Assembly (NCBI GenBank): GCA_964448935.1
Contig: CAYVBE010000158.1
Span: 1 to 10,348, forward strand
DNA: 10,348 nt
Direction of reading: 5' to 3'
Source of the DNA: CAYVBE01 sp964448935
GTDB lineage: Bacteria > Planctomycetota > Brocadiia > SM23-32
The position numbers were made by a program, and so were the translations under genes. Below are positions 1-5,446 of the stretch, in pieces (within the stretch, counting starts at the first letter, position 1; the number at the start of each line of letters is the position of its first letter). Below the pieces are notes generated by a model that saw only the letters and a program-made list of their open reading frames with translations, was not told the DNA's origin and searched no databases.

Positions 1-259
1 TCATGGCGATGCCGGCGAAGAAGGCGCCGACGTTGACCCAGTGCCCCCAGTAGTCGCCGTAGGCCGACGTCAGGGAGTCCACGCCTTTGTAGAATATCTC
101 GACGAACGAGACGTAGAGCATCACGCCGGCCGAGAAGCCGGTGGCGACGGACAGGAAGCGGTAGTTGGTGCGCCGCGCGAAGAACGCGATGGCGCTGCCG
201 ATGCCGGTGGCCATGCCGGCGAAAAGCGTGAGCCCCAGCGCCAGCCAGACGTTGCCCAT
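1..259 (-). CDS. zupT: ZupT-like ZIP family metal transporter, N-terminal part (runs off the window)
   Basis: The first 86 residues of an integral membrane protein are present, and the rest lies beyond the left edge. The start is the ATG at 259-257, reading MGNVWLALGLTLFAGMATG, with a G-rich stretch a few bases upstream. Three hydrophobic segments are visible, at about residues 3-28, 36-56 and 72-86. Between the first two comes an RRTNYRFLS loop, then GFSAGVMLYVSFVEIF, which matches the N-terminal signature of ZIP/ZupT permeases (E. coli ZupT has GFAAGIMLLISLMEM there). ZupT proteins import zinc and, less selectively, iron, manganese and cobalt across the inner membrane. The metal-binding helices IV and V are outside the window, so specificity cannot be judged. 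It is the last visible gene of the iron and peroxide cluster, which fits a role in divalent-metal balance. Confidence 0.85.
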   Translation of the reverse strand, partial: MGNVWLALGLTLFAGMATGIGSAIAFFARRTNYRFLSVATGFSAGVMLYVSFVEIFYKGVDSLTSAYGDYWGHWVNVGAFFAGIAM

Positions 260-289
260 TGCCCTTACCCCCCGACAGAGCGGACCGTG

Positions 290-318
290 CCGTGCCGTCC
301 CACGGTGGGACGGCACGG
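290..318. repeat. Perfect 29-base inverted repeat between ferritin and zupT
   Basis: Positions 290-303 and 305-318 are exact reverse complements around a single central base (14-base arms, CCGTGCCGTCCCAC / GTGGGACGGCACGG). As RNA it would form a very stable hairpin of at least 12 pairs with a five-base loop. It sits in the 130-base space between the ferritin stop and the zupT start. No T-run follows on either strand, so it is not a classical intrinsic terminator. It could be a U-less terminator, an mRNA-stabilising or processing hairpin that separates ferritin from zupT expression, or a protein-binding palindrome. ACGGA copies recur in the adjoining 315-350 stretch. Confidence 0.7.
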
Positions 319-389
319 ACAGAGACAGACTAACACGGACCGATACGGAGTGACAAGGACGGCAGCAACCGGGCCGCGGCCGTGGCGGC

Positions 390-884
390 TCAGGCCTGGC
401 CGCGCTGGCCGAGCATCCGGTCTATCATGAACCGGGCGCCGGGGGCGTCCTGTGCCATGCGCATCTTCTGAATGATGTCGTCCACGGACGCCTCTTCCTC
501 CACCTGCTCGTCCACGAACCACTGCAGGAAGCTGATGGTGGCATTGTCGTCCTTCTCACGCGCCAGCGCCATGTGCTCGTCGAATTCCCTGGTCACGCGG
601 CACTCGTGCTCGTAGGCCGCCTCGAACGCTGCCAGCGGGCTGTCCCACTCGCTCGGGGGCGCGTCCAACTCCGAGACGGTGATCCGTGCGCCGCGCTCGC
701 GCAGGTGGTTGTACAGCCGCATTGCGTGCCCGTTCTCCTCCTGGGCCTGCAGTTCCATCCACCGGACGGCGCCGTCCATATTGAGAGTATCGAAATACGT
801 CGCCATCGAGAGGTAGAGCCGCGCGTTGAAGAACTCGCGGTTCATTTGCAGGTTCAGTGCGTCCACCATTTCCTGATCAATCAT
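390..884 (-). CDS. ftnA: Ferritin (FtnA-type iron-storage protein)
   Basis: This 164-residue protein is the normal length for bacterial non-haem ferritin, a 24-subunit shell that oxidises Fe(II) and stores it as ferric mineral in the cytoplasm. The ferroxidase ligands fall at the same numbers as in E. coli FtnA: E17, E50, H53, E94, Q127 and E130, with the third-site residues E49, E126 and E129 and the conserved Y24. The enzyme should therefore be fully active. There is no haem-binding Met as in bacterioferritin. The start ATG at 884 is preceded by AAGGAG seven bases upstream, which supports it. It lies 45 bases downstream of the peroxiredoxin gene on the same strand and is probably co-transcribed with it. 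Its job here is likely to remove Fenton-active iron during oxygen exposure. Confidence 0.96.
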   Translation of the reverse strand: MIDQEMVDALNLQMNREFFNARLYLSMATYFDTLNMDGAVRWMELQAQEENGHAMRLYNHLRERGARITVSELDAPPSEWDSPLAAFEAAYEHECRVTREFDEHMALAREKDDNATISFLQWFVDEQVEEEASVDDIIQKMRMAQDAPGARFMIDRMLGQRGQA

Positions 885-929
885 CGTACTGCTCCTTGCT
901 TTGGGTCGGGAAAGTGCGAAGCGTCATTC

Positions 930-1610
930 TTAACCGTGACTGCATTTCCTGAGGCACAGGAACCAGTCCAGGCATTCGTAGTCCTCGCCGGCCTGATCCA
1001 CGCGGTCCCTTGCGGTGCCGCAGGACCCGGGCGGGGGCACGATCACGTCGTCTCCCGGCTCCCAGTTGGCCGGGGTGGCGATGTTGTGCTCATCGGAGTG
1101 CTGCATGGCCAGCAGGATGCGCTTGATCTCCTGCATGTTGCGCCCGTTGGAGAGCGGGTAATACAGGATGGCCCGGACGATCGCCTCGGGGTCCATGATG
1201 AAGACCGCCCGCACCGCCTGGGTGTCGCTTGCCTGGGGCTGCACCATGCCGAACGCCTTCGCCACCTCCATCTTCAGATCGCTGATGACGGGGAAGTTGA
1301 CCTCGACGTCTTTCATGCCCCGGTATTCGATCTTCTCCTTGATGGTGCGCAGCCAGGCGATGTGGCTGTAGGTGCTGTCAATGGAGAGGCCTATGAGCTG
1401 GCAGTTCAGCTCCTTGAACTCTTCCTCCATGCTGGCAAACGTCATGAACTCCGTGGTGCAGACCGGCGTGAAGTCCGCCGGGTGGCTGAACAGGATGACC
1501 CACTGGCCCTCGTAGTCCTTCGGGAAATTGATGGTCCCCTGGGTCGTCTCCGCCACGAAGGCCGGAGCCTTCTCGCCGATTAACGGGAACTTACCTTGCT
1601 CCACGCACAT
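930..1610 (-). CDS. Peroxiredoxin, Prx6 subfamily (archaeal-type, with C-terminal cysteines)
   Basis: A thiol peroxidase of 226 residues that reduces hydrogen peroxide and organic peroxides. The active-site block HPADFTPVC gives the PxxxTxxC motif with peroxidatic C51, supported by P44, T48 and the conserved R134 in QAVRAVFIMD. Length and the C-terminal dimerisation arm (about residues 165-226) are those of the Prx6 subfamily. The tail carries C197, C213, C219 and C223; the C213-x5-C219 pair resembles the paired C-terminal cysteines of archaeal thioredoxin-peroxidase-type Prx6 proteins such as the Aeropyrum enzyme. It may therefore work as a 2-Cys enzyme rather than a 1-Cys one. The ATG at 1610 follows a GGAGGGAG ribosome-binding site. 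The gene lies between a small ferredoxin and ferritin, in line with a peroxide-defence operon; its electron donor is not identified. Confidence 0.95.
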   Translation of the reverse strand: MCVEQGKFPLIGEKAPAFVAETTQGTINFPKDYEGQWVILFSHPADFTPVCTTEFMTFASMEEEFKELNCQLIGLSIDSTYSHIAWLRTIKEKIEYRGMKDVEVNFPVISDLKMEVAKAFGMVQPQASDTQAVRAVFIMDPEAIVRAILYYPLSNGRNMQEIKRILLAMQHSDEHNIATPANWEPGDDVIVPPPGSCGTARDRVDQAGEDYECLDWFLCLRKCSHG

Positions 1611-1677
1611 AGTGCACTCCCTCCAAGAACAAGAAAGTAGAAAAAACCACTGCCACTACAACTCGCTTTTTCGGCGG

Positions 1678-1962
1678 TCATACAGACGAGGGCGGCGAAT
1701 CCGGATCGTACTTGCTCATCAGGAAAATGGCCTTTGTCGGACAGGCCAGCATGCACGCCCCGTCCCCGATGCAGTTCTCGGGCCGGACCGGCTTTGCTAC
1801 GCCGTCCACGATGTCCAGAACATCGGGCCCCAGCTTCTTACACAGTTTCACGCAATGCCCACATGCCAGGCATCTTACTTCGTTGATCTCGGGTATGTTA
1901 CCTTTGACAAACGTGCGTCCGAAAGCTTCCGCCGTCTCCGCTTCGATCTTGGCTTCTGCCAT
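1678..1962 (-). CDS. Small two-motif iron-sulfur ferredoxin with Asp in the second motif
   Basis: A 94-residue ferredoxin-like electron carrier. The first cluster motif is C31-x2-C34-x2-C37-x3-C41. The second is C64-x2-D67-x2-C70-x3-C74-P, in which the usual second cysteine is aspartate. The same Asp replacement is known from the Pyrococcus furiosus ferredoxin and Desulfovibrio africanus ferredoxin III, where that cluster is Asp-ligated [4Fe-4S] or easily becomes [3Fe-4S]. The reading frame is open further upstream, but the ATG at 1962 is chosen because AAGGAG lies eight bases before it and the residues upstream are low-complexity Arg/Pro. The 30-residue N-terminal extension has no recognised role. 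Its place between DpsL and peroxiredoxin suggests electron supply to, or iron mobilisation in, the stress cluster; this is inference. Confidence 0.9.
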   Translation of the reverse strand: MAEAKIEAETAEAFGRTFVKGNIPEINEVRCLACGHCVKLCKKLGPDVLDIVDGVAKPVRPENCIGDGACMLACPTKAIFLMSKYDPDSPPSSV

Positions 1963-1987
1963 AGTTCTGACTCCTTGCAGGTCTACC

Positions 1988-2030
1988 CGGCGGGGGGAGA
2001 GCCGGGTCCAAGGACCCGGCCGGCCCGCCG
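1988..2030. repeat. Nested GC-rich hairpin between dpsL and the ferredoxin gene
   Basis: An inner stem of nine pairs (2001-2009 with 2012-2020, GCCGGGTCC/GGACCCGGC) sits inside an outer stem of seven pairs (1988-1994 CGGCGGG with 2024-2030 CCCGCCG). It falls wholly in the 91-base gap between the stop of the DpsL-like gene and the start of the ferredoxin gene. No T-run follows on the minus strand, so a classical intrinsic terminator is not supported. It may protect or process the upstream transcript or weaken read-through. Confidence 0.6.
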
Positions 2031-2053
2031 TCCGGTAAGGAAGAGGCGCTCGC

Positions 2054-2296
2054 TCAGCGCAAGAATTTGCGCACGAAAGGCGATGTCTCGCCCTGGCGCA
2101 GGTAGTGTCCGGACGGTCCCTCGCCCAGGAACTCACTGAACCAGGATTCGTGCTCCACTTCTTCGTTCAAGATGGCCTGAGCCAGCAAGTAGGTCCGGTG
2201 GTCCTTGCCCGCTGTCATGTCGCAGATGCCGGAATACTGCCGTACCGCGCACCGCTCGGCCCCCACCAGCACCTCCAGGATGGCCTCCACGTCCTC
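2054..2296 (-). CDS. dpsL: DpsL-like ferritin (archaeal-type Dps/thioferritin), C-terminal part; 5' end lost in assembly gap
   Basis: The last 80 residues of a ferritin-fold protein. The frame enters directly from the N-run, so the true start is missing; the GTG at 2290 is an ordinary valine codon. Two ferritin helices are visible: EDVEAILEVLVGAERCAVRQY and RTYLLAQAILNEEVEHESWF. The second has the E-x-x-H metal-ligand pattern (E45/E46 and H49 of the visible part). Two cysteines (C16, C25) lie near the expected di-iron site, as in the Cys-containing DpsL or thioferritin group of archaea and anaerobic bacteria. The tail GEGPSGHYLRQGETSPFVRKFL is typical of that family from memory. DpsL proteins form 12-subunit cages that use peroxide to oxidise iron and protect DNA. 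About 100 N-terminal residues should be in the gap. Confidence 0.85.
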   Translation of the reverse strand, partial: EDVEAILEVLVGAERCAVRQYSGICDMTAGKDHRTYLLAQAILNEEVEHESWFSEFLGEGPSGHYLRQGETSPFVRKFLR

Positions 2297-2396
2297 NNNN
2301 NNNNNNNNNNNNNNNNNNNNNNNNNNNNNNNNNNNNNNNNNNNNNNNNNNNNNNNNNNNNNNNNNNNNNNNNNNNNNNNNNNNNNNNNNNNNNNNN
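2297..2396. other. Assembly gap of exactly 100 N
   Basis: The run is exactly 100 bases, the conventional placeholder for a gap of unknown size. A full DpsL-like protein needs roughly 300 more coding bases, so the real gap is probably longer than drawn. On the minus strand the last real bases before the gap read GAAAGGGGG, which could be the ribosome-binding site of the interrupted gene. The adjacency of perR and dpsL rests on scaffolding rather than on continuous sequence. Bases 2397-2457 hold no gene that I can support. Confidence 0.95.
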
Positions 2397-2457
2397 CCCC
2401 CTTTCGTCCGAGCCTAACAACGGACCAACCCCACATGTCCGGCGCCACGGCAAGCCC

Positions 2458-2904
2458 CTATTCGCCCAGGCACTCGTTGCAGACACCCCTGACCTGCAGG
2501 TGAATGGACTTTACTTCCCCCCATTGCCTGACTTTCTCAGGCAGTCCAACGTTTTCCGCCTCTTCACATCTGAAGTCCACAACCCGACCGCACTCAGTGC
2601 AGACAAAATGATGATGCGGCTCGATATTGGGATCGAAACGCGCCCTGTCGGAAAAAAGGTCCACACGGGTTGCCAGCCCCTGCTCCTCCAGCATGGAGAG
2701 CGTGCGGTAGACCGTATCCCGAGAGATGGTGGGGATGCGTTCCCTCACCCGCTGAAATATGGTCTCTACGTCCGGGTGCCCGCCCGTTCGGACAAGTTCT
2801 TTCAAGACCTCGCGCCGCTGGTGAGTTGCCCGGATGCCGGACCGTCGGCACATCTCCATGAAATCTTCCATGCGAGATGACAACGCCGCGTCGTGTGCCC
2901 CCAT
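2458..2904 (-). CDS. perR: Fur-family peroxide-sensing repressor, PerR type
   Basis: A 148-residue Fur-family regulator with an N-terminal winged helix (about residues 12-90; RDTVYRTLSMLEEQGL is the recognition-helix region) and a C-terminal metal-binding and dimer domain. Every key PerR residue of Bacillus subtilis is found at a constant offset of six: regulatory-site H43, D91, H97, H99 and D110 (H37, D85, H91, H93, D104) and structural zinc C102, C105, C142 and C145 (C96, C99, C136, C139). The two aspartates separate PerR from true Fur, which has Glu at the last position (IEF; here VDF). PerR senses hydrogen peroxide by iron-catalysed histidine oxidation and releases its operator. The ATG at 2904 has an AGGGG element upstream; M12 has none. 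It probably controls the downstream dpsL-ferredoxin-prx-ftn genes. Confidence 0.93.
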   Translation of the reverse strand: MGAHDAALSSRMEDFMEMCRRSGIRATHQRREVLKELVRTGGHPDVETIFQRVRERIPTISRDTVYRTLSMLEEQGLATRVDLFSDRARFDPNIEPHHHFVCTECGRVVDFRCEEAENVGLPEKVRQWGEVKSIHLQVRGVCNECLGE

Positions 2905-2918
2905 GGCTACCCCTGTCC

Positions 2919-2943
2919 AGAATCGTTCTTATCTGCTAATTCT
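2919..2943. promoter_or_regulatory. Candidate autoregulatory operator of perR
   Basis: An AT-rich island in an otherwise GC-rich window. It holds AGAA-TCG-TTCT (2919-2929) and a wider AGAAT-N15-ATTCT inverted repeat (2919-2943) that spans from the -10 box to just past the predicted transcription start of perR. The position is right for a repressor site. It does not match the TTATAAT-N-ATTATAA PerR box closely, so the assignment is positional only. Confidence 0.3.
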
Positions 2944-3993
2944 ACTTGATTTGAGCCGCGTGTCAAGCGCTTCTTCGTCAATCAGCTGACTTTCCGCATC
3001 CAGCCTTCGCAGCCAGACCTTGCCCGGCGGTGCAGCGTTAAACGCCGGCAACGGTTCCGGCTTCAGACCGAGGGCCAGTCGCACGTAATGGAGCGGCAGG
3101 TTGGCCCCGGCCCTGGCCCAGAATACGCACGATGTGAAAAAGCGTCCGCAGTTGATCTCCGTGGGGACTGGGCGACCATTGGCATCCTCGGTCAGGTCCA
3201 CGCAGAAAAGACCGTCCGCGTCCGAATCAACGGCCCGCACAGCCTCGACGGCCGCCTCGTTCACTCGCCCCCCGTGCCGGGTGGCGAGTTCGGATGCGGC
3301 ACCGGTTTTGCCCGACGGCGTCAGGTGAGCCTGCAGGTAGGACAGTCGTTCGTAGAGCAGGGAGGTAACCAGTTCGCCGTTCTGCCAGATGGAGGGGAAC
3401 GCGTATTCCCGTCCCGGGAGGTACTGCTGCGCGATGAACTCGGTGGAACCGCTGTGTGCGTTCCAGAAGCCAAGCCAGCGGTGCCCCGCCTCCAGGCTGC
3501 GGATTGGGGCGCTGGCTCGAGCCCCGGCGCCCGAGCGCGCCCGAAGCCACAGCGGGAGGCCGAGTTCCTCACAGGCGCGCGCCAGGTCGTCCTTGCTTTG
3601 CACCAAAAAAGTCTTCTCGGAGTGCAGACCGCGGTCGTACCAGACAGCAGCGGCCTTCTGCTTGTCCTGCAGGGTACGCACCGTCACGCGCTCGGGCAGC
3701 CACATGCGGGCCTTAATCCGGTCCCTCTCCTCCGAAAGAACGGCCACTTCTGCATCCGGTTGCGGATGGACCAGTTGCACGTTTTCCCTGGCGATAATGT
3801 GGTTCAGGGCGGCGATGTAACCGCTCTGGGATGAGCGGGGAACCAGGTAATGCGCTTCGGCGTCAGCCGCGTAAAGCCGGTGCGCATGGCAGTCCGTGCC
3901 CACGACGTAGAAACACTCGGAAGCCAGGCGCAGGCAGCGGATAAAGTTGCTGCCAGCGGCCCCACCAGCACCCGTAACCAGGATTCGGATCAT
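2929..3993 (-). CDS. ATP-grasp carboxylate ligase (CarB/PylC-like)
   Basis: A 354-residue ATP-grasp enzyme that should activate a carboxylate as acyl phosphate and join it to an amine or thiol. It starts with a Rossmann-like pre-ATP-grasp domain (VTGAGGAAGSN, residues 6-16; VGTDCHAHRLYAADAEA, 31-47). The ATP-grasp fold follows, with the WLRARSGAGARAS nucleotide loop (149-161), QQYLPGREYAFPSIW (189-203) and the metal-binding end GLFCVDL...PTEINCGRF, where D266, E279 and N281 are the likely Mg ligands. The layout resembles carbamoyl-phosphate-synthase-like ligases of about 320-400 residues, so it appears complete. Its ATG overlaps the stop of the preceding gene by four bases (ATGA), indicating translational coupling. 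The substrate is unknown; partnership with the two Cys-rich proteins suggests a cofactor or peptide-like product. Confidence 0.85.
   Translation of the reverse strand: MIRILVTGAGGAAGSNFIRCLRLASECFYVVGTDCHAHRLYAADAEAHYLVPRSSQSGYIAALNHIIARENVQLVHPQPDAEVAVLSEERDRIKARMWLPERVTVRTLQDKQKAAAVWYDRGLHSEKTFLVQSKDDLARACEELGLPLWLRARSGAGARASAPIRSLEAGHRWLGFWNAHSGSTEFIAQQYLPGREYAFPSIWQNGELVTSLLYERLSYLQAHLTPSGKTGAASELATRHGGRVNEAAVEAVRAVDSDADGLFCVDLTEDANGRPVPTEINCGRFFTSCVFWARAGANLPLHYVRLALGLKPEPLPAFNAAPPGKVWLRRLDAESQLIDEEALDTRLKSSRISR
2939..2966 (-). promoter_or_regulatory. Sigma70-type promoter of perR, inside the 3' end of the ATP-grasp gene
   Basis: On the minus strand a perfect -35 box TTGACA (2966-2961) is followed after 16 bases by TAGAAT (2944-2939, five of six matches to TATAAT). 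Transcription would start near 2932, giving a leader of about 27 bases before the perR ATG. The promoter overlaps the last codons of the upstream gene, so perR need not depend on the operon before it. Confidence 0.65.
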
Positions 3994-4658
3994 CTACACA
4001 ACTCCTTGAGTATGGCGTTCGCTCGCTCCATGTTGACCACATTGCACACGCACGGGCGGCACAGTTCGTTGGCCGCGTCCTCAGTCGTCACCTCCCCCGC
4101 TTTCACCATGTCCACAAGGCAGGAAACGAGCTGCGCCGAGAGCAACCCGTGGCCGCACATGGTACAGAGTTCCAGAGTTGGCTCGTCCGGCAGCAGATCG
4201 GTGCGGCCCCACGTCCCGAGGCTCAAATGCGCGGCGCGCGGCCGCAGTCCCACGGACCGGCAAGCACGTTCGACCTCGTCCAGCAGCCCGCTCACGACAA
4301 TGCTGATGCCCAGATTCGCCTCCTTCACCTCCCGCAGTACCTCCTCCACGGGATCGCGATCACCGTAAACGGCGTGGCGGACCTCCGTCAGGCGGGGGTC
4401 TCCGGCTATGTGCTGCAATTCGTCGCCGGACGCACCCGTGTCGGCAGACCGACGATAGGTAACTTGCCGCCCGTCAATCCGCACGTCGAGCGCCAGCGGT
4501 TCGTGCCGCGTCAGTATGCCGGCCAGCCGCCTCATTCTCGGCGGTAGCGGTCCGCTGTAGTGGAGTTGCTCGGGCACGGCCGGATCAACACGTGGCAGAA
4601 TAACGTAATCGCCCAGCAGACCTTCCGGCGTACCCCGTCTGTGGCAGGTATGAGTCAT
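3990..4658 (-). CDS. Unrecognised protein with cysteine-rich C-terminus
   Basis: I do not recognise this 222-residue protein. It has no signal peptide or membrane segment and is probably cytoplasmic. The N-terminal part (about 1-115) is polar, with no known motif. The middle (116-160) contains ISIVVSGLLDEVERACRSVGLRP and then HLSLGTWGRTDLLPDEP. The C-terminal third carries nine-residue-scale cysteine motifs: C165-x2-C168-GHG, C180, then C200-x2-C203-x-C205, with C221 near the end. This arrangement suggests metal or iron-sulfur binding, or a redox role. Both ends overlap neighbours by four bases (ATGA at 4655-4658 and 3990-3993), so it is translated together with the ferredoxin-domain protein upstream and the ATP-grasp ligase downstream. 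The reading frame is well supported by this packing. Confidence 0.8.
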   Translation of the reverse strand: MTHTCHRRGTPEGLLGDYVILPRVDPAVPEQLHYSGPLPPRMRRLAGILTRHEPLALDVRIDGRQVTYRRSADTGASGDELQHIAGDPRLTEVRHAVYGDRDPVEEVLREVKEANLGISIVVSGLLDEVERACRSVGLRPRAAHLSLGTWGRTDLLPDEPTLELCTMCGHGLLSAQLVSCLVDMVKAGEVTTEDAANELCRPCVCNVVNMERANAILKELCR

Positions 4659-5359
4659 CGGCTCGGCCTCCCCAGTCCAACGTTCACCTTGCCGTTCGGC
4701 CGGGGCGCGAACCCCGACGCCTTCAGTTGCTCTCTTAAGGACGCTATTCCGTCGCGACCCACCGCGATGAGCCCCACGGTCACAACGGTCTGAATGCTTT
4801 CGGCCAAACTCCGGACACGGTCCAACGCTTCAACCGCCTGCCGCTCCGGCACCGTGAACTCCACAATGGCCGACAGTACCCTCTCGCCGCGGACAGCATC
4901 GTCGCGCAGTAATCCGGTATCCGGGTCTATCAACTCCGTTACTGGGTTTCGCCGCACGAACGCCACTATGCCCGCCAGTTCACTGGTGATTTCCTCGACA
5001 TCGTCAAAGCCGGCAGAGACGCCCGGTCGGCCCACCTCCACGGCTATGCCCACACGACCCAAGGGGAACCTGTTGTTCACATCGGCAGTTTTCACCTCCG
5101 TGGTGCCCCGACCCCAGACGCCGGTGGAAGGGTGGACAAGCAGGGGGTTGCTGAAGCGGGCACGGAGCAGGCGGGGCCACTCCAGTTCGGGCTGCACCAA
5201 TGCGTTCGCGGGGCAGACGGAAACGCGACGACAGGTGTCGCATTCAACGCACCGGCTCTGGTCGACCCTGGCGGTTCCGCTAACAACAGCTATGGCGCGC
5301 ACGGGGCAGTAAGTGGTGCATGCCCCGCAACCCGTGCACCGCGATGCAATGATCTGCAC
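4655..5359 (-). CDS. Double [4Fe-4S] ferredoxin-domain protein with C-terminal domain of unknown function
   Basis: A 234-residue protein. The N-terminus is a bacterial-type double-cluster ferredoxin: C8-x2-C11-x2-C14-x3-C18-P and C37-x2-C40-x2-C43-x5-C49-P, the second with two extra residues before its last cysteine. Residues 78-118 form a Gly-rich, distinctive block (STGVWGRGTTEVKTADVNNR and then GIAVEVGRPGVSAGF), followed by an alpha/beta region up to NGKVNVGLGRP at the end. From memory this block resembles proteins annotated as 6-hydroxynicotinate reductase-like ferredoxins; I could not verify that and do not assign it. It is probably cytoplasmic and transfers electrons. The start is GTG at 5359, fixed by a GGAGG seven bases upstream. 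It is the first gene of a three-gene coupled operon. Confidence 0.82.
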   Translation of the reverse strand: MQIIASRCTGCGACTTYCPVRAIAVVSGTARVDQSRCVECDTCRRVSVCPANALVQPELEWPRLLRARFSNPLLVHPSTGVWGRGTTEVKTADVNNRFPLGRVGIAVEVGRPGVSAGFDDVEEITSELAGIVAFVRRNPVTELIDPDTGLLRDDAVRGERVLSAIVEFTVPERQAVEALDRVRSLAESIQTVVTVGLIAVGRDGIASLREQLKASGFAPRPNGKVNVGLGRPSR

Positions 5360-5365
5360 GAAACG

Positions 5366-5373
5366 CCCTCCTC
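5366..5373 (-). promoter_or_regulatory. Strong ribosome-binding site deciding a GTG start
   Basis: GAGGAGGG on the minus strand (5373-5366) contains the full GGAGG core, seven bases before the GTG at 5359. It justifies GTG as the start of the ferredoxin-domain gene, although no ATG is available there. Confidence 0.75.
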
Positions 5374-5418
5374 GTATTTGTGGTCGTGATCCATTGCCTT
5401 TTAGACCGAAGACCCAGG

Positions 5419-5446
5419 ATTATAGCTGTACGAATTCTCGGAGCAA
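5419..5446 (-). promoter_or_regulatory. Sigma70-type promoter of the ferredoxin/Cys-rich/ATP-grasp operon
   Basis: On the minus strand a perfect -10 box TATAAT (5424-5419) is preceded, after a 16-base spacer, by TTGCTC (5446-5441), which keeps only the TTG of the -35 consensus. Transcription would begin near 5412, about 52 bases before the GTG start. The perfect -10 with a weak -35 is compatible with activator help. Confidence 0.55.

Noticed and set aside
573..1583. A 336-codon plus-strand frame across ferritin and peroxiredoxin
   Set aside because: It runs antisense to two unmistakable genes with intact active sites, and the translation shows no known motif.
1611..1677. A T-rich stretch upstream of the peroxiredoxin gene as terminator or promoter
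   Set aside because: No stem precedes the T-run on the minus strand, and the best -35/-10 pair there (TTGTAG, TACTTT) matches only three of six positions each.
1963..2136. An N-terminal extension of the ferredoxin up to 2136
   Set aside because: The added residues are Arg/Pro-rich, overlap the end of the DpsL-like gene and cross the nested hairpin; the ATG at 1962 has a good ribosome-binding site.
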